DNA of 64,000 nucleotides from Geoalkalibacter ferrihydriticus DSM 17813 (GTDB taxonomy: Bacteria > Desulfobacterota > Desulfuromonadia > Desulfuromonadales > Geoalkalibacteraceae): the NCBI RefSeq assembly GCF_000820505.1, contig NZ_JWJD01000001.1, forward strand, positions 69,094-133,093. The letters are read 5' to 3'. Position 1 is the first letter of the stretch. The number at the start of each line of letters is the position of its first letter. Shown in pieces: positions 35,988 to 44,512 of the stretch. Below the pieces are notes generated by a model. The model was not told the origin of the DNA, searched no databases, and was given only the letters and a program-made list of their open reading frames with translations. Made by a program: the position numbers and the translations under genes.

Positions 35988-37088
35988 ATGTCTATGCGCA
36001 AATTTATTGTCGATTGGCTGGATGTGCGCCTCGGGGTCCGCGACCTCATCGAGCAGAATCTTACCCGCTACCTGCTGCCGCGCAACATTAATCTCTGGTA
36101 TTCGCTGGGTGCCGTTCTTTTGACCCTGTTCGGATTGCAGTTTCTGACCGGGTTGCTGCTGCTTGTCTATTATGTGCCCGATACCGGACAGGCTTTTGGC
36201 AGTGTGCAGCACATTATGAACGAGGTTCCCTACGGCTGGCTGATTCGCAACACCCACGCCGTCGGATCCAACCTTATCGTTGTCGTTTTGCTGCTGCACA
36301 TGCTTTCGGTTCTGTTCATGAGCGCCTACAAAAAACCGCGCGAACTGACCTGGCTTTCGGGTTTCATTCTTTTTAACATCAGTCTGGTTCTGTGTCTCAC
36401 CGGCTATTTGCTGCCCTGGAGTCAGCTTTCTTTCTGGGCGACCACCGTGGCAACGGAAGCACCGGGCGCCATTCCCGTCATCGGCGAGCACATCGTGCAA
36501 TTCTTGCGCGGCGGCGACATGGTCGGCGACGCGACCCTCGGCCGATTTTTCGCCCTGCACGTTATGGGACTGCCTTTGATCTTCGCTCTGATGATCGGGG
36601 TGCATCTTTTCTGTGTGCGCCGCGCCGGCATTTCGCGACCGCCCTTCGGTCGGGATTATCGCCCCGATCCGCCGCGACTCACCTTCGAGCACGAGTATCA
36701 TCCGGGGGGGATTCCTTTCTTTCCCCATTATGCGGCCAAGGAAGGCGCCGTGGTGTGCTTTTTCCTTGCAGTTCTGGCAGCTCTGGTCTTTTTTGCGCCC
36801 AACCTATTCATTCCACCGGCGGCCTTTGAGCCTGCGAATCCTTTTCTTACGCCGGAGCGCATCAAGCCGGAATGGTATTTCCTCTGGGCTTATCAAACCC
36901 TGAAAATTTTTCCCAGCGAGGCGATTGGCCTGGCAGTGCAGGGTGCTGCAATGAGCTTCCTCGCGTTGTTGCCGTTCATTGATCGCTTTCGCGAGCGGCG
37001 ACCGGCGCGACGGCCCCTGTTTGTCGGTTGTTTTGTTCTGGGAATCCTTCTTTTTATCGGTCTTTCCGTCTGGGGGCATCTGTCATGA
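35988..37088 (+). CDS. Cytochrome b/b6-type subunit of the quinol oxidoreductase
   Basis: A 366-residue membrane protein with about eight hydrophobic helices. Four heme-ligand histidines are present in the pairs HAVGSNL/LLHML and HVMGLP/GVHLF, the PxW-type QoSite motif appears as PEWYFL (KPEWYFLWAYQTLK), and the N terminus WLDVRLGVRD is typical. Cytochrome b and subunit IV portions are fused in one chain, as in bc1-type enzymes. Its TGA overlaps the ATG of the multiheme cytochrome c, giving a tight three-gene operon. Confidence 0.93.
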   Translation: MSMRKFIVDWLDVRLGVRDLIEQNLTRYLLPRNINLWYSLGAVLLTLFGLQFLTGLLLLVYYVPDTGQAFGSVQHIMNEVPYGWLIRNTHAVGSNLIVVVLLLHMLSVLFMSAYKKPRELTWLSGFILFNISLVLCLTGYLLPWSQLSFWATTVATEAPGAIPVIGEHIVQFLRGGDMVGDATLGRFFALHVMGLPLIFALMIGVHLFCVRRAGISRPPFGRDYRPDPPRLTFEHEYHPGGIPFFPHYAAKEGAVVCFFLAVLAALVFFAPNLFIPPAAFEPANPFLTPERIKPEWYFLWAYQTLKIFPSEAIGLAVQGAAMSFLALLPFIDRFRERRPARRPLFVGCFVLGILLFIGLSVWGHLS

Positions 37089-37924
37089 GGCGATCCATGA
37101 AACACCTTCTGGCTCTAGCGGTGACTTTGTGGCTTGTGTTTCTATCTGGAGCGGCTATGGCCGATGAGGGGAGCTGCATCGGATGTCATGCCGGCCTCCC
37201 GGGGAAGCAGGGAGAAGAGTCGATCGCTCAATGGCGCGACAGCATTCACCACCGGCATGGGGTTTTCTGCGTCAGTTGCCATGGCGGTGATCCGACCCTT
37301 ATGACCATGGAGGCCATGAGCCCTGAGCGTGGGTTTGTCGGCGTTCCCGAGGAGGGTGATGTGCCTGCTTTCTGCGGTCGATGCCATGTTGGTGTTGAGG
37401 AAGATTATCATAACAGCGCCCATGGGCAGGCTCTTGGCGCAGGCGGTCCGGAATGCGTGACCTGTCATGGCAGCCACGCCGTCCAGATTGCGACCATCGA
37501 ACTGATCAATCCGCAGGACTGCTCTCGCTGTCACGATTATGGTCGCGCGGGAGAATTGCGCAGCGCCATGGAACAGACCGAAATCATGATTGTTGATCTC
37601 GAAGGCGAACTGGAGAAATTACACCGTCACGGCGTTGCGACGGATGTTCTGGAGGGGCGACTGTTTGCGCTACGCAATGATTTCCATCGCCTGCTGCACA
37701 GCGTTGATGTGGACAAGGTGCGGCGGCGGACGGCTGATTTCCGTCTGAAACTCGGTGATATCCAAAATGAGGTCGATCATCACCGCGCTGAACTGGGGCA
37801 ACGTAAACTGATTGGCGCGGGGGTGGTGGTGCTGCTGCTTATTGCTTCCGTGTTGTTCGGCCAATTGTACCGTAACTATAGAGAGCAGGAAGAACACGCT
37901 CGCCGCCGGAAAAATCGCAACTGA
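37085..37924 (+). CDS. Pentaheme c-type cytochrome, membrane-anchored
   Basis: A 279-residue exported protein with a signal peptide (ending SGAAMA) and five CXXCH heme sites (CIGCH, CVSCH, CGRCH, CVTCH, CSRCH) in the first 155 residues. The region about 165-235 is a long charged helix, and the C terminus has one transmembrane helix (LIGAGVVVLLLIASVLFGQLY) and a basic tail. It replaces the monoheme cytochrome c1 of standard bc1 complexes. The start overlaps the cytochrome b stop by four bases. A bidirectional terminator follows at 37942-37977. Confidence 0.9.
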   Translation: MRRSMKHLLALAVTLWLVFLSGAAMADEGSCIGCHAGLPGKQGEESIAQWRDSIHHRHGVFCVSCHGGDPTLMTMEAMSPERGFVGVPEEGDVPAFCGRCHVGVEEDYHNSAHGQALGAGGPECVTCHGSHAVQIATIELINPQDCSRCHDYGRAGELRSAMEQTEIMIVDLEGELEKLHRHGVATDVLEGRLFALRNDFHRLLHSVDVDKVRRRTADFRLKLGDIQNEVDHHRAELGQRKLIGAGVVVLLLIASVLFGQLYRNYREQEEHARRRKNRN

Positions 37925-37941
37925 TAACTATGTTTCTCAAT

Positions 37942-37977
37942 AAAAAAGAGGCTCTGTGCAAGCAGAGCCTCTTTTTT
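37942..37977. terminator. Terminator after the Rieske/cytochrome operon
   Basis: AAAAAAGAGGCTCTG and CAGAGCCTCTTTTTT pair around a short TGCAAG loop, with T residues on one side and A residues on the other. Confidence 0.87.
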
Positions 37978-37990
37978 ATGTCGAGAAAAC

Positions 37991-38128
37991 GTGTAACTGT
38001 TCAGCAGGCACCTGAGACTGCCGCGGCATCGCTTGCAATGAAAACTCGCCTGCGGCTCAAACGTTCATCGCGGCACTCAATCGCCACGGCCTCCGGCGCG
38101 ATGGAGAGTTGCATTTGAACAGTTGCAC
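37991..38128. repeat. Intergenic element with inverted GTGTAACTGTTCA ends
   Basis: GTGTAACTGTTCA (37991-38003) and TGAACAGTTGCAC (38116-38128) are inverted repeats with one mismatch. The GC-rich interior has no convincing gene. Ends of the same type occur at 216-224 and 7681-7736. A non-autonomous mobile or REP-like element is the best guess. Confidence 0.45.
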
Positions 38129-38141
38129 AATAATAAACGGG

Positions 38142-38639
38142 TTATTCGCGAACATAGGTGTCGATGTCGGTTTCGTGGACCATGCCCATCAGACGGGCAT
38201 ATTCCGATTCAATCAGCTCATAGTGATGGTGGGTTGACTTGGCGTTGGCCTCAAATACGGCTTTGACTTCGGGATCTTCGATCCGCGCCGCCATTTCCCT
38301 GAGGCTCTTTTCGAGCTTAAGTTCCTTGTCCATGGCCAACTCCATGGCTTTGCGCTCGTTGAACCCGGCCATAAGGGTTTTATCCAGGTCGCTGAGCCAA
38401 TCTTCGCCCATGGAAGGCGCAGTATTGATGAATGCTTCAAAATCAGGAATTTCGCCGCCTTTGTATACAGAAAAAAACTGCCCGGCGTGCTCACGCTCTT
38501 CTCGGGCCAGCAGCTCAAAAAACTTCCGAGCTTCAGCGTCTTTCATTTTCTCTGCACCCAAAGTGTAGAAATACATAGCATTTTTTTCCGTCATGATGGA
38601 ACGTTTCACTGCATCCTGTACATCGATTTTTTCGGCCAT
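38142..38639 (-). CDS. Ferritin-like / rubrerythrin-family protein
   Basis: A 165-residue helical protein. The EKNAMYFYTLG helix and the EEREHAGQFF motif (ExxH), followed by a later EANAKSTHHHYELIESEY, match the four-helix ferritin-like (rubrerythrin) di-iron fold. There is no C-terminal rubredoxin domain, so it is an erythrin-type protein, expected to bind a di-iron centre and reduce peroxide or handle iron. A GGAGAG site precedes the ATG. It stands alone. Confidence 0.8.
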   Translation of the reverse strand: MAEKIDVQDAVKRSIMTEKNAMYFYTLGAEKMKDAEARKFFELLAREEREHAGQFFSVYKGGEIPDFEAFINTAPSMGEDWLSDLDKTLMAGFNERKAMELAMDKELKLEKSLREMAARIEDPEVKAVFEANAKSTHHHYELIESEYARLMGMVHETDIDTYVRE

Positions 38640-38830
38640 CTGAATCTCTCCTTTTCGGGGGGAATTTTATTTGGACAAGAATAACATAGTTTCCATGAAA
38701 ATCCGGTAGATGGAGAATCTTCTTCATTTGGTTGTAATTCACGGAATCGTGCGGTAATCGCCGTCCGGTGGTTGACAGGGAGCCAATATGGGATAAATGT
38801 AAAGAGCAGATAGCTTCCCAGGGAGATAAC

Positions 38831-39499
38831 ATGAATTCTGATGACCTGTCCGTTTGTCTTCATTCCGACCTGGTGCCGATGGCCCGCCGGCGGGTGCGCG
38901 ATGATGCCGTAGAGCTTATTGAAACCGCGCTGGGTCGGGCGAATGAGGTCTTTACTGAAAAGTTGGTTCTTCCCCTGACGCTCGGATCGGGCCATGAGTG
39001 GCGAGGAGTCATTGTCTCCCTACCGGCCGCCGTTGAAATCGATATGTTTCTCAGGCATCGCCTTTTCCCCCTGCAGATTACAACCGGCATCGGGCGCGGA
39101 GAACTTGGCGCAAATCTCAGCGACGGCCTTTCGCGCATGGCGGGTTCATGCCTGATGCGCTCTCGAAAAGGGCTGGAGAGGGCCCGACGACATCGCGGAG
39201 GGACATTTCTTTTCAGTGGCGACCCTCTTCTCGATGCCGGTGCCAACACAATTTTTCTTTTGCTGCAAACTCTTTTTGAGACTTGGACGGAAAAACAGTT
39301 GGAAGCCTATCTTGCCTATCGGCGATATGGCACCGAGGCTCAGGCAGCCGAGGCCGTCGGCATTACCCAGTCCGCCCTGCATCAACGATTAGCCGCCGCG
39401 CGTGCCAAGACTTACGAACTGGCCAGCGAACAGTTGCTGTGGTTCGTCGGCAATTTCCCTGCTGTTTATCCCGACCCGAGTTGTGCTGAGGCGAGTTGA
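38831..39499 (+). CDS. SatD-like protein with C-terminal helix-turn-helix
   Basis: A 222-residue protein. The first 150 residues (with LQITTGIGRGELGANL and a following DGLSRMAGSCLMRSRKGLERA) show the layout of the SatD family, a nucleotidyl-cyclase-like group. The C-terminal 75 residues end in a helix-turn-helix-like repeat, YGTEAQAAEAVGITQSALHQRLAAARAKTYE. The ATG at 38831 follows GGGAGA. It is followed seven bases later by a response-regulator gene, so the two may form a small signalling unit. The SatD assignment is moderate; DNA binding is likely. Confidence 0.55.
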   Translation: MNSDDLSVCLHSDLVPMARRRVRDDAVELIETALGRANEVFTEKLVLPLTLGSGHEWRGVIVSLPAAVEIDMFLRHRLFPLQITTGIGRGELGANLSDGLSRMAGSCLMRSRKGLERARRHRGGTFLFSGDPLLDAGANTIFLLLQTLFETWTEKQLEAYLAYRRYGTEAQAAEAVGITQSALHQRLAAARAKTYELASEQLLWFVGNFPAVYPDPSCAEAS

Positions 39500-39506
39500 A
39501 AACAAG

Positions 39507-39875
39507 GTGAAGAAAATTCTCATTGTCGACGATCAGCGTGATATCTGCCGACTTCTGGAAGTGATCCTGGCGCAAAGCGGGCGAGTTTTTTCTCAGGCAC
39601 AAAGTGGTGAAGAGGGTGTGGCTCTTGCTTTGGCTGAAAGCCCAGACTTGATCCTGATGGATCTGATGATGCCGGGAAAGCTTGACGGATTCGAGGCTAT
39701 TCGCACCATTCGCGCCAATCCGCAGATCCGGCAATGTCCAATAGTTGCCATGACGGCGCGCATGCTTGATGCCAGCGATGAGGAAAGGGCCTTTGCCGAA
39801 GGGGCGCAGGCCTATGTGCGTAAGCCTTTTATGATCAAGGATCTGCAGGAGCTTATTACGCGGTTGCTTCCTTGA
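39507..39875 (+). CDS. Single-domain response regulator
   Basis: A 122-residue receiver domain with ILIVDDQRD, phospho-acceptor Asp in LILMDLMMPG, and KPF near the end (VRKPFMIKDLQ). No output domain follows, so it acts by protein contacts like CheY or Spo0F. GTG at 39507 is the most reasonable start; no ATG lies nearby, and other GTG codons exist upstream. It begins seven bases after the SatD-like gene. The partner kinase is not in this cluster. Confidence 0.83.
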   Translation: MKKILIVDDQRDICRLLEVILAQSGRVFSQAQSGEEGVALALAESPDLILMDLMMPGKLDGFEAIRTIRANPQIRQCPIVAMTARMLDASDEERAFAEGAQAYVRKPFMIKDLQELITRLLP

Positions 39876-39907
39876 CTTTCAATCAAGCAATGCAGATAAA
39901 AACGAGG

Positions 39908-40771
39908 TCAGGGCGACCCGACGACATTCTCCTTCAGGTCGTGATAAGCGCGCTCGATATTTACATCGCGAAACTGCTTGAAGCCTGCCAAGTCTTCGTA
40001 ACGGGGCAGAGAAAACTTCTTTTTCGTTTCCGTGAGAGAGTGGCCCTTCTCAATCAGAAACAAAATCTCGGAAACAAAGGCCCGCAGATAATTTTTGAAA
40101 TCTGTCAGGTCGCTGCGTTTTGCAACGGGACCATAGCCCGGCACGATCTTTTCCGGACGCAATCGTTCCAGAAACTCCAGTGCCAGTATCCAATCCTGCA
40201 TGTGACCATCCCCGAGGTAGCCCGCTCCCTTGTTGTAGAACAGGTCGCTGGTGAAGAGAATTCCAGATTCGGGAAGGTAGACCACGGTATCTCCCTCGCT
40301 ATGGCCGCGTTCCATATTGGTCAGAATGATCGTGCGACCGCCCAGCTTCAAAGTCAGTCCCTGGTCGAAGAACACGACAGGAAAGCGGGTGGCCCTGGGC
40401 TCTGAAGCAAGGGCCTGGTAGGTCTGCCAGGACATGATGACATCCTTGTTCGGGGGAAAATCCAGGTCAATATGCGAAAAGCCTCGGTGGTGGTGGCAAA
40501 GGACAAAATAACGGATGGGATTGACCGTGACCATCGCCACCGCAGAGATCAGATCGCGCAGGGCCTCGGCGGTAAAATGGGCACCGGCCACCACCACGAC
40601 ATCTCCTGCCTCAATAATGATGGCATTGGACGAAGCCCGGCTGCCCGGTTGGGCGATGGCCGCGTAAACCCCCTCCTCAAGTTTTTCCAGGTGATAGCTG
40701 AAGGTGTTGGCCCAGGTGTTCCCGCTACTCAAAAGCAGGCAAAAAACAAGCAGAATCTGTGAAAACCGCAT
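39908..40771 (-). CDS. MBL-fold metallo-hydrolase with degenerate metal site
   Basis: A 287-residue protein with a signal peptide (ending GNTWANT). The MBL scaffold is clear: [60 protein letters not shown] and IVPGYGP. The canonical HxHxDH has become HHHRGFSH with Gly in place of Asp, and the GHGP histidine is Tyr in PGYGP. The GHSEGD and TSDL ligands are retained, so a mononuclear or altered site is possible. It resembles exported SoxH/quinoprotein-relay-type MBL proteins. An AGAGGT site precedes the ATG. Catalysis cannot be assumed. Confidence 0.8.
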   Translation of the reverse strand: MRFSQILLVFCLLLSSGNTWANTFSYHLEKLEEGVYAAIAQPGSRASSNAIIIEAGDVVVVAGAHFTAEALRDLISAVAMVTVNPIRYFVLCHHHRGFSHIDLDFPPNKDVIMSWQTYQALASEPRATRFPVVFFDQGLTLKLGGRTIILTNMERGHSEGDTVVYLPESGILFTSDLFYNKGAGYLGDGHMQDWILALEFLERLRPEKIVPGYGPVAKRSDLTDFKNYLRAFVSEILFLIEKGHSLTETKKKFSLPRYEDLAGFKQFRDVNIERAYHDLKENVVGSP

Positions 40772-40897
40772 AAAGTTGACCTCTGGTTGATTAGATGATG
40801 CTTATTCTATCAGGGGTGCTTTATCCACGGCAAGATATTCCATCAGATATTTTACTATTGCAATCAGCAGGGGGATGGGCTATACAAAGCAGTTCAT

Positions 40898-40974
<77 letters not shown>

Positions 40975-41502
40975 ATAATATCAAGGGGTTACGGCATTCG
41001 CTGTAACCCCTTGTTCGTTCTGTGCCCATCTTGTGCCCATCCTGTGCCCAAAAAAATCAATTTTGACCCTTGGATGGCCGAAAACCTGTGTTTTCGGTCG
41101 TCCAAGGGTCATCCTCAAAATGACCCTTGGACGAACTCAAAAATAAATAGCCAGGCAGACTGGGAAGTTGTGAAACAAAAAATTCATGCCAATATGATTT
41201 TTTCCTTTTGGGTTCGAGGCTAATTGCTGTGCATTGACCTTTGGCCTAAAGCAACATGTCTACGCAGATAGTCTGCTTTTTAACGGATCTGATGGCGTCC
41301 TTGATCCCTTCGGTTTGCATTGCAGGGGTTCTAGTAACTACGTGCTCAGATCAATTTCAACCCTCCAAATAATGCAAGATGATTCATAAGACGCGACTAC
41401 CTTTCTGCATCCGAGTGTCGTCGGTTGGAGTCTAACTTTGACATGATGCTGCCGTTTTGTAATGATTTGGTTGTGTGTATCTCTTTAAAATGAGGATGAT
41501 GA
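40975..41502. other. Non-coding gap at the core/accessory boundary
   Basis: This 528-base gap has no convincing gene. It contains a hairpin (GGGGTTAC/GTAACCCC, 40985-41010), an 11-bp tandem repeat TGTGCCCATCT/C (41021-41050, about 2.7 units), and the nested inverted repeat at 41065-41134. On the minus strand, the sequence next to the tRNA could be the degraded tail of an integrase gene, but this is only a guess. Confidence 0.5.
41065..41134. repeat. Three-armed inverted repeat with alternative hairpins
   Basis: Arm A (41065-41085) and arm B (41090-41110) pair over 21 bases, with the only two non-Watson-Crick positions being G-T wobbles. The loop is CTGT. Arm B (41098-41111) also pairs perfectly over 14 bases with arm C (41121-41134), with a nine-base loop. 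A:B and B:C are mutually exclusive. Either RNA or cruciform DNA could form. Function is unknown. Confidence 0.6.
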
Positions 41503-41787
41503 ATGGCGACCTATCTGGTTGGGCATATCCGTATCAAGGATGCGATCCTGTGGCAGCAATATGTCGATGGAGTCCGTGAATCACTGCGAGCCTTTGCCGC
41601 TGAGGTGGTGTTCCGAGGTGCGAAGACGGCAGTCCTGGCAGGAGAACATCCTTATGAACAGGTAGTTTTGATTCACTTTGCCGATCAAGCAATGTTGCAG
41701 CAATGGTTCTCTTCGCAGGAATATCAGTCCTTAATCCCCTTGCGCGATCGTGCCGCCGAGGTGATGATTGCGAGTTATGAAGGGTAG
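41503..41787 (+). CDS. DUF1330 / dimeric alpha-beta-barrel family protein
   Basis: A 94-residue protein (MATYLVGHIRIKDAILWQQYVDGVRESL...AEVVFRGAKTAVLAGEHPYEQVVLIHFADQAMLQQWFSSQEYQSLIPLRD), with the layout of DUF1330 small ferredoxin-like-fold proteins. They often bind small ligands but no reaction is established. A GAGGATGATGA site precedes the ATG. The next gene starts 10 bases later, suggesting co-transcription. First gene of the accessory zone. Confidence 0.75.
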   Translation: MATYLVGHIRIKDAILWQQYVDGVRESLRAFAAEVVFRGAKTAVLAGEHPYEQVVLIHFADQAMLQQWFSSQEYQSLIPLRDRAAEVMIASYEG

Positions 41788-41797
41788 TTGGCGCGGT

Positions 41798-42283
41798 ATG
41801 CGGATCATTCTTTTGGGAAATGCGGGGGCAGGCAAGAGTACGATGGCTCGGCATTTGATTCATAACAGGGCTATTGCGCGCCTCTCTATGGACGAAATCG
41901 CTTGGAATGAAGGCCCTGAGCGCAAACCGCTTGACGAGAGCATCCGGGAGTTGCAACGATTTTTTGAAAGCAACGACCAATGGATCATCGAAGGTTGTTA
42001 TGGCGATCTGGTGGAGGCTACTCTACCGTTTTGTACAGAGCTGCGGTTCCTGAACCCTGGTATTGAGGTGTGTGTTGAGCACTGCAAACGAAGGCCATGG
42101 GAACCGGAAAAGTTTTCATCGCAGGAAGCCCAACAGGCGATGCTTGAACAACTTGTCCAATGGGTTCGAGAGTATGAATTTCGAGATGATGAATACGGTC
42201 TAAAGCGCCATCGTAGGATCTTTACAGATTTCAGCGGCCCGAAGAAGGAATACACAACTGTTACTTCCTACAAAGATGACTAA
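41798..42283 (+). CDS. P-loop nucleotide kinase-like protein (AAA_17/FlaR type)
   Basis: A 161-residue protein with Walker A GNAGAGKST, SMDEIAW and a C-terminal lid region containing CKRRPWEPEKFSSQEAQQAMLEQLVQWVREYEFRDDEYGLKRHR. Similar small P-loop proteins are annotated as adenylate kinase-related or DNA-topology modulators; substrate is unknown. Two alternative ATGs exist (41777 and 41798). It follows DUF1330 and precedes a pterin dehydratase gene. Confidence 0.75.
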   Translation: MRIILLGNAGAGKSTMARHLIHNRAIARLSMDEIAWNEGPERKPLDESIRELQRFFESNDQWIIEGCYGDLVEATLPFCTELRFLNPGIEVCVEHCKRRPWEPEKFSSQEAQQAMLEQLVQWVREYEFRDDEYGLKRHRRIFTDFSGPKKEYTTVTSYKDD

Positions 42284-42312
42284 GGCGCTACCAACCGAAT
42301 CAGGAGGGGTCA

Positions 42313-42663
42313 ATGACAGAATCGTGCGCTCTCGCTGGAAAAAGCTGTATCCCTTGCAAAGGTGGCGTGCCACCCTTATCCGGAAAAGAATTAACTGCCC
42401 TGGCAGAGCAACTCTCTCCGGAATGGTCGGTTGAAAGCGGGCATCACTTGACTTGCACCTACACCTTTAAAAATTTCAAGCAGGCTTTGGCCTTTACCAA
42501 TGCCATTGGAGAAGTCGCCGAACATGAAAATCACCACCCGGAAATCACCTTGACATGGGGCCTTGTAACCGCGCGGATCTGGACACACAAGATTGACGGG
42601 CTGACAGAAAGTGACTTTATTCTCGCGGCCAAAATCAGCGCACTGGAAAAACCGACGTCGTAG
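42313..42663 (+). CDS. phhB: Pterin-4a-carbinolamine dehydratase
   Basis: A 116-residue protein. The KNFKQALAFTNAIGEVAEHENHHPEITLTWGLVTARIWTHKIDGLTESDF region has the conserved EHENHHPE active-site histidines and the W-H-D triad of the DCoH/PhhB family. It recycles 4a-hydroxytetrahydrobiopterin or modulates other pterin-dependent steps. There is a CAGGAGG site. No phenylalanine hydroxylase gene is nearby, which is common for bacterial copies. Confidence 0.9.
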   Translation: MTESCALAGKSCIPCKGGVPPLSGKELTALAEQLSPEWSVESGHHLTCTYTFKNFKQALAFTNAIGEVAEHENHHPEITLTWGLVTARIWTHKIDGLTESDFILAAKISALEKPTS

Positions 42664-42777
42664 GTAATCCAGGGACCAAGTGTCGTATCAAGCTTCATTC
42701 CACATTGATGACCTGAAAAAGAAGCGCGCCGTTTCATTCATTTGGCAATCGCACAAAATAGAAGGAGAAACTGACGG

Positions 42778-43173
42778 ATGATCGCAAAGACACTTTCAGC
42801 ATGTATCACGACGACTAAGGTGGATGAGTCGCGAGATTTCTACGTGAAGCATTTCGGCGCCAAGATCACGTTCGACTGTGGGTGGTATGTGAACCTACGC
42901 TTCGGAAATGAAACATCTGAACTGCAGTTCATTGCTCCGCAGGAGCAAGGCCCTCCCGCGTGCAATCCGGCGGGGTTGATGTACAACTTCTGCGTGGAAG
43001 ATGTCGATGCCGAGTTCGACCGTTTGATAGCCAGCGGCCTTACACCAGTGATGCCGATTGAAAATCATCCGTGGGGAGATCGCGGATTCGCCGTGCTCGA
43101 CCCCAACGGAGTCATGCTCTACATCTATTCAGATCGAGAACCTGCTGAGGAGTTCAAGCAGTACTATAAATAA
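42778..43173 (+). CDS. VOC (glyoxalase/dioxygenase) family protein
   Basis: A 131-residue protein with beta-alpha-beta repeats, starting MIAKTLSACITTTKVDESRDFYVKHFGAKITFDCGWYVNLRF. The FVLDPNG-type motif is FAVLDPNGVMLYIYSD. The metal ligands normally contributed by His and Glu are not all apparent, so it could be a binding protein (as in bleomycin resistance) rather than an enzyme. AGAAGGAG site ahead of the ATG. Confidence 0.78.
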   Translation: MIAKTLSACITTTKVDESRDFYVKHFGAKITFDCGWYVNLRFGNETSELQFIAPQEQGPPACNPAGLMYNFCVEDVDAEFDRLIASGLTPVMPIENHPWGDRGFAVLDPNGVMLYIYSDREPAEEFKQYYK

Positions 43174-43228
43174 TAGTGGGTCCACGCTCAACGTTCGCTT
43201 CTTCATAAAGTCAAGAAAAGATATAGCT

Positions 43229-43981
43229 ATGGATGAATACACGCTCTTGATCGACCTACACAAGCAAGGCCATCGTCAAGGACCGGGCGGGGATGCCGAG
43301 ACGGAAAAGGCTCTCAATCTAGCCATAGCCGATCGCACTGCGCCGCTGAAGGTTGCGGATATCGGGTGCGGTACGGGAGCATCTGCCCTCCTGCTTGCTA
43401 AACTCTTGAATGCCCGAGTTACGGCGGTGGACTTCCTTCAGGACTTTCTGGACGTGCTCAAGGAAAAAGCCGAAAATATGGGGGTAGCGGACAGAATCTC
43501 GACGCTTGCATGCTCCATGGACAACCTGCCTTTCGCCGACGAAGAGTTAGATGTCATCTGGTCCGAGGGCGCAATCTATAATATTGGATTTGAAAAGGGT
43601 GTAGCGGACTGGCGACGTTACCTGAAGGCGGGTGGTTTGTTGGTTGCGTCCGAGATTACATGGATCACCGGCTCGCGACCGCAGGAGCTCCAGGACCATT
43701 GGAATAGCGAATATCCCGAAATCGATGTCGCTTCTGCCAAGATCAGGATTCTGGAAAAGCACGGCTATTCGCCCGTTGGGTATTTCGTGTTACCGGAACA
43801 TTGCTGGCTAGACCAGTACTACCGACCCATGCAGGCCCGTTTCGAAAACTTCCTGGACCGGAATGAAAACAGTGAAAAAGCACGCGCAATCGTGGCTGCG
43901 GAACGAAGGGAAATCGACCTCTACGAGAGGTACAAGGCTTACATCAGCTACGGGGTCTATGTCGCAAAAAAGATGGTGTAA
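43229..43981 (+). CDS. Class I SAM-dependent methyltransferase
   Basis: A 250-residue protein with motif I VADIGCGTGASALLLAK, AVDFLQDFLDVL and WRRYLKAGGLLVASEITWITG. The Rossmann fold is complete. Substrate is unknown; the C-terminal region ending VAKKMV resembles small-molecule methyltransferases. It follows the VOC gene by 56 bases and may be part of the same transcript. Confidence 0.8.
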   Translation: MDEYTLLIDLHKQGHRQGPGGDAETEKALNLAIADRTAPLKVADIGCGTGASALLLAKLLNARVTAVDFLQDFLDVLKEKAENMGVADRISTLACSMDNLPFADEELDVIWSEGAIYNIGFEKGVADWRRYLKAGGLLVASEITWITGSRPQELQDHWNSEYPEIDVASAKIRILEKHGYSPVGYFVLPEHCWLDQYYRPMQARFENFLDRNENSEKARAIVAAERREIDLYERYKAYISYGVYVAKKMV

Positions 43982-44039
43982 AAAGTGAGCAAGACCTGCA
44001 GCCGCCTGACCACGTTAGCAGCAATAGGAAATTAAGTAC

Positions 44040-44512
44040 GTGCGTGAATACCTAGAGTCAACGGAATACATTGATTGGAAAGCCCCGGAGGTATTGGCCA
44101 AAGCGAAGTCGTTGGCTGATGGCTTGGTGAGCCTTGACCAAATCGCAGAGAAATGCTTTGTCTTCGTTCGGGATGAGATTAAGCATAGCTGAGATTATGA
44201 GTGCAATCAGGTAACGTGCAAAGCATCCGATGTTCTTAAACAGGGTACGGGCTATTGCTATGCAAAAAGTCACTTGCTTGCTGCACTACTGCGTGCGAAC
44301 GGCATTCCGGCGGGCTTGTGCTATCAACGTCTGACCATCAGCAATGATAAACCGCCGTACTGTCTGCATGGTCTAAATGCTGTGTATCTTGAAAGGCATG
44401 GCTGGTACCGAATTGATGCCAGGGGAAACAAGGCCGGTGTCTCGGCCCATTTCTGTCCTCCGATTGAGCGTTTAGCATTCTCGATAGTCTCAGATGGAGA
44501 GGCCGATCTGTT
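44040..44512 (+). pseudogene. Broken transglutaminase-like gene with nonsense codon
   Basis: From GTG 44040 the frame encodes VREYLESTEYIDWK...VFVRDEIKHS, a TGA at 44190-44192, then DYECNQVTCKASDVLKQGTGYCYAKSHLLAALLRANGIPAGLCYQRL. The second part has the transglutaminase Cys in GYCYAKSHL and the later His and Asp segment (LHGLNAVYLERHGWYRIDARG). The usual tryptophan after HS would be TGG, so a single change to TGA explains the stop. The reading frame also ends early, running into an unrelated fragment near 44513. The gene is dead unless TGA is read through. Confidence 0.8.

Noticed and set aside
38772-38799. TTGACA...TAAATG as a promoter for the SatD-like gene
   Set aside because: The -10 match is poor and spacing is 14 or 16 bases; not supported well enough to list.
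41021-41050. Tandem TGTGCCCATC repeats as a CRISPR array
   Set aside because: Units are only 11 bases and directly adjacent, without spacers.
41503-43981. Small same-strand genes as possible integron cassettes
   Set aside because: Gaps between genes were read for R''/R' boxes and palindromes. Two gaps are too short (10 and 30 bases) and the others show no pairing arms, so attC sites are not supported.
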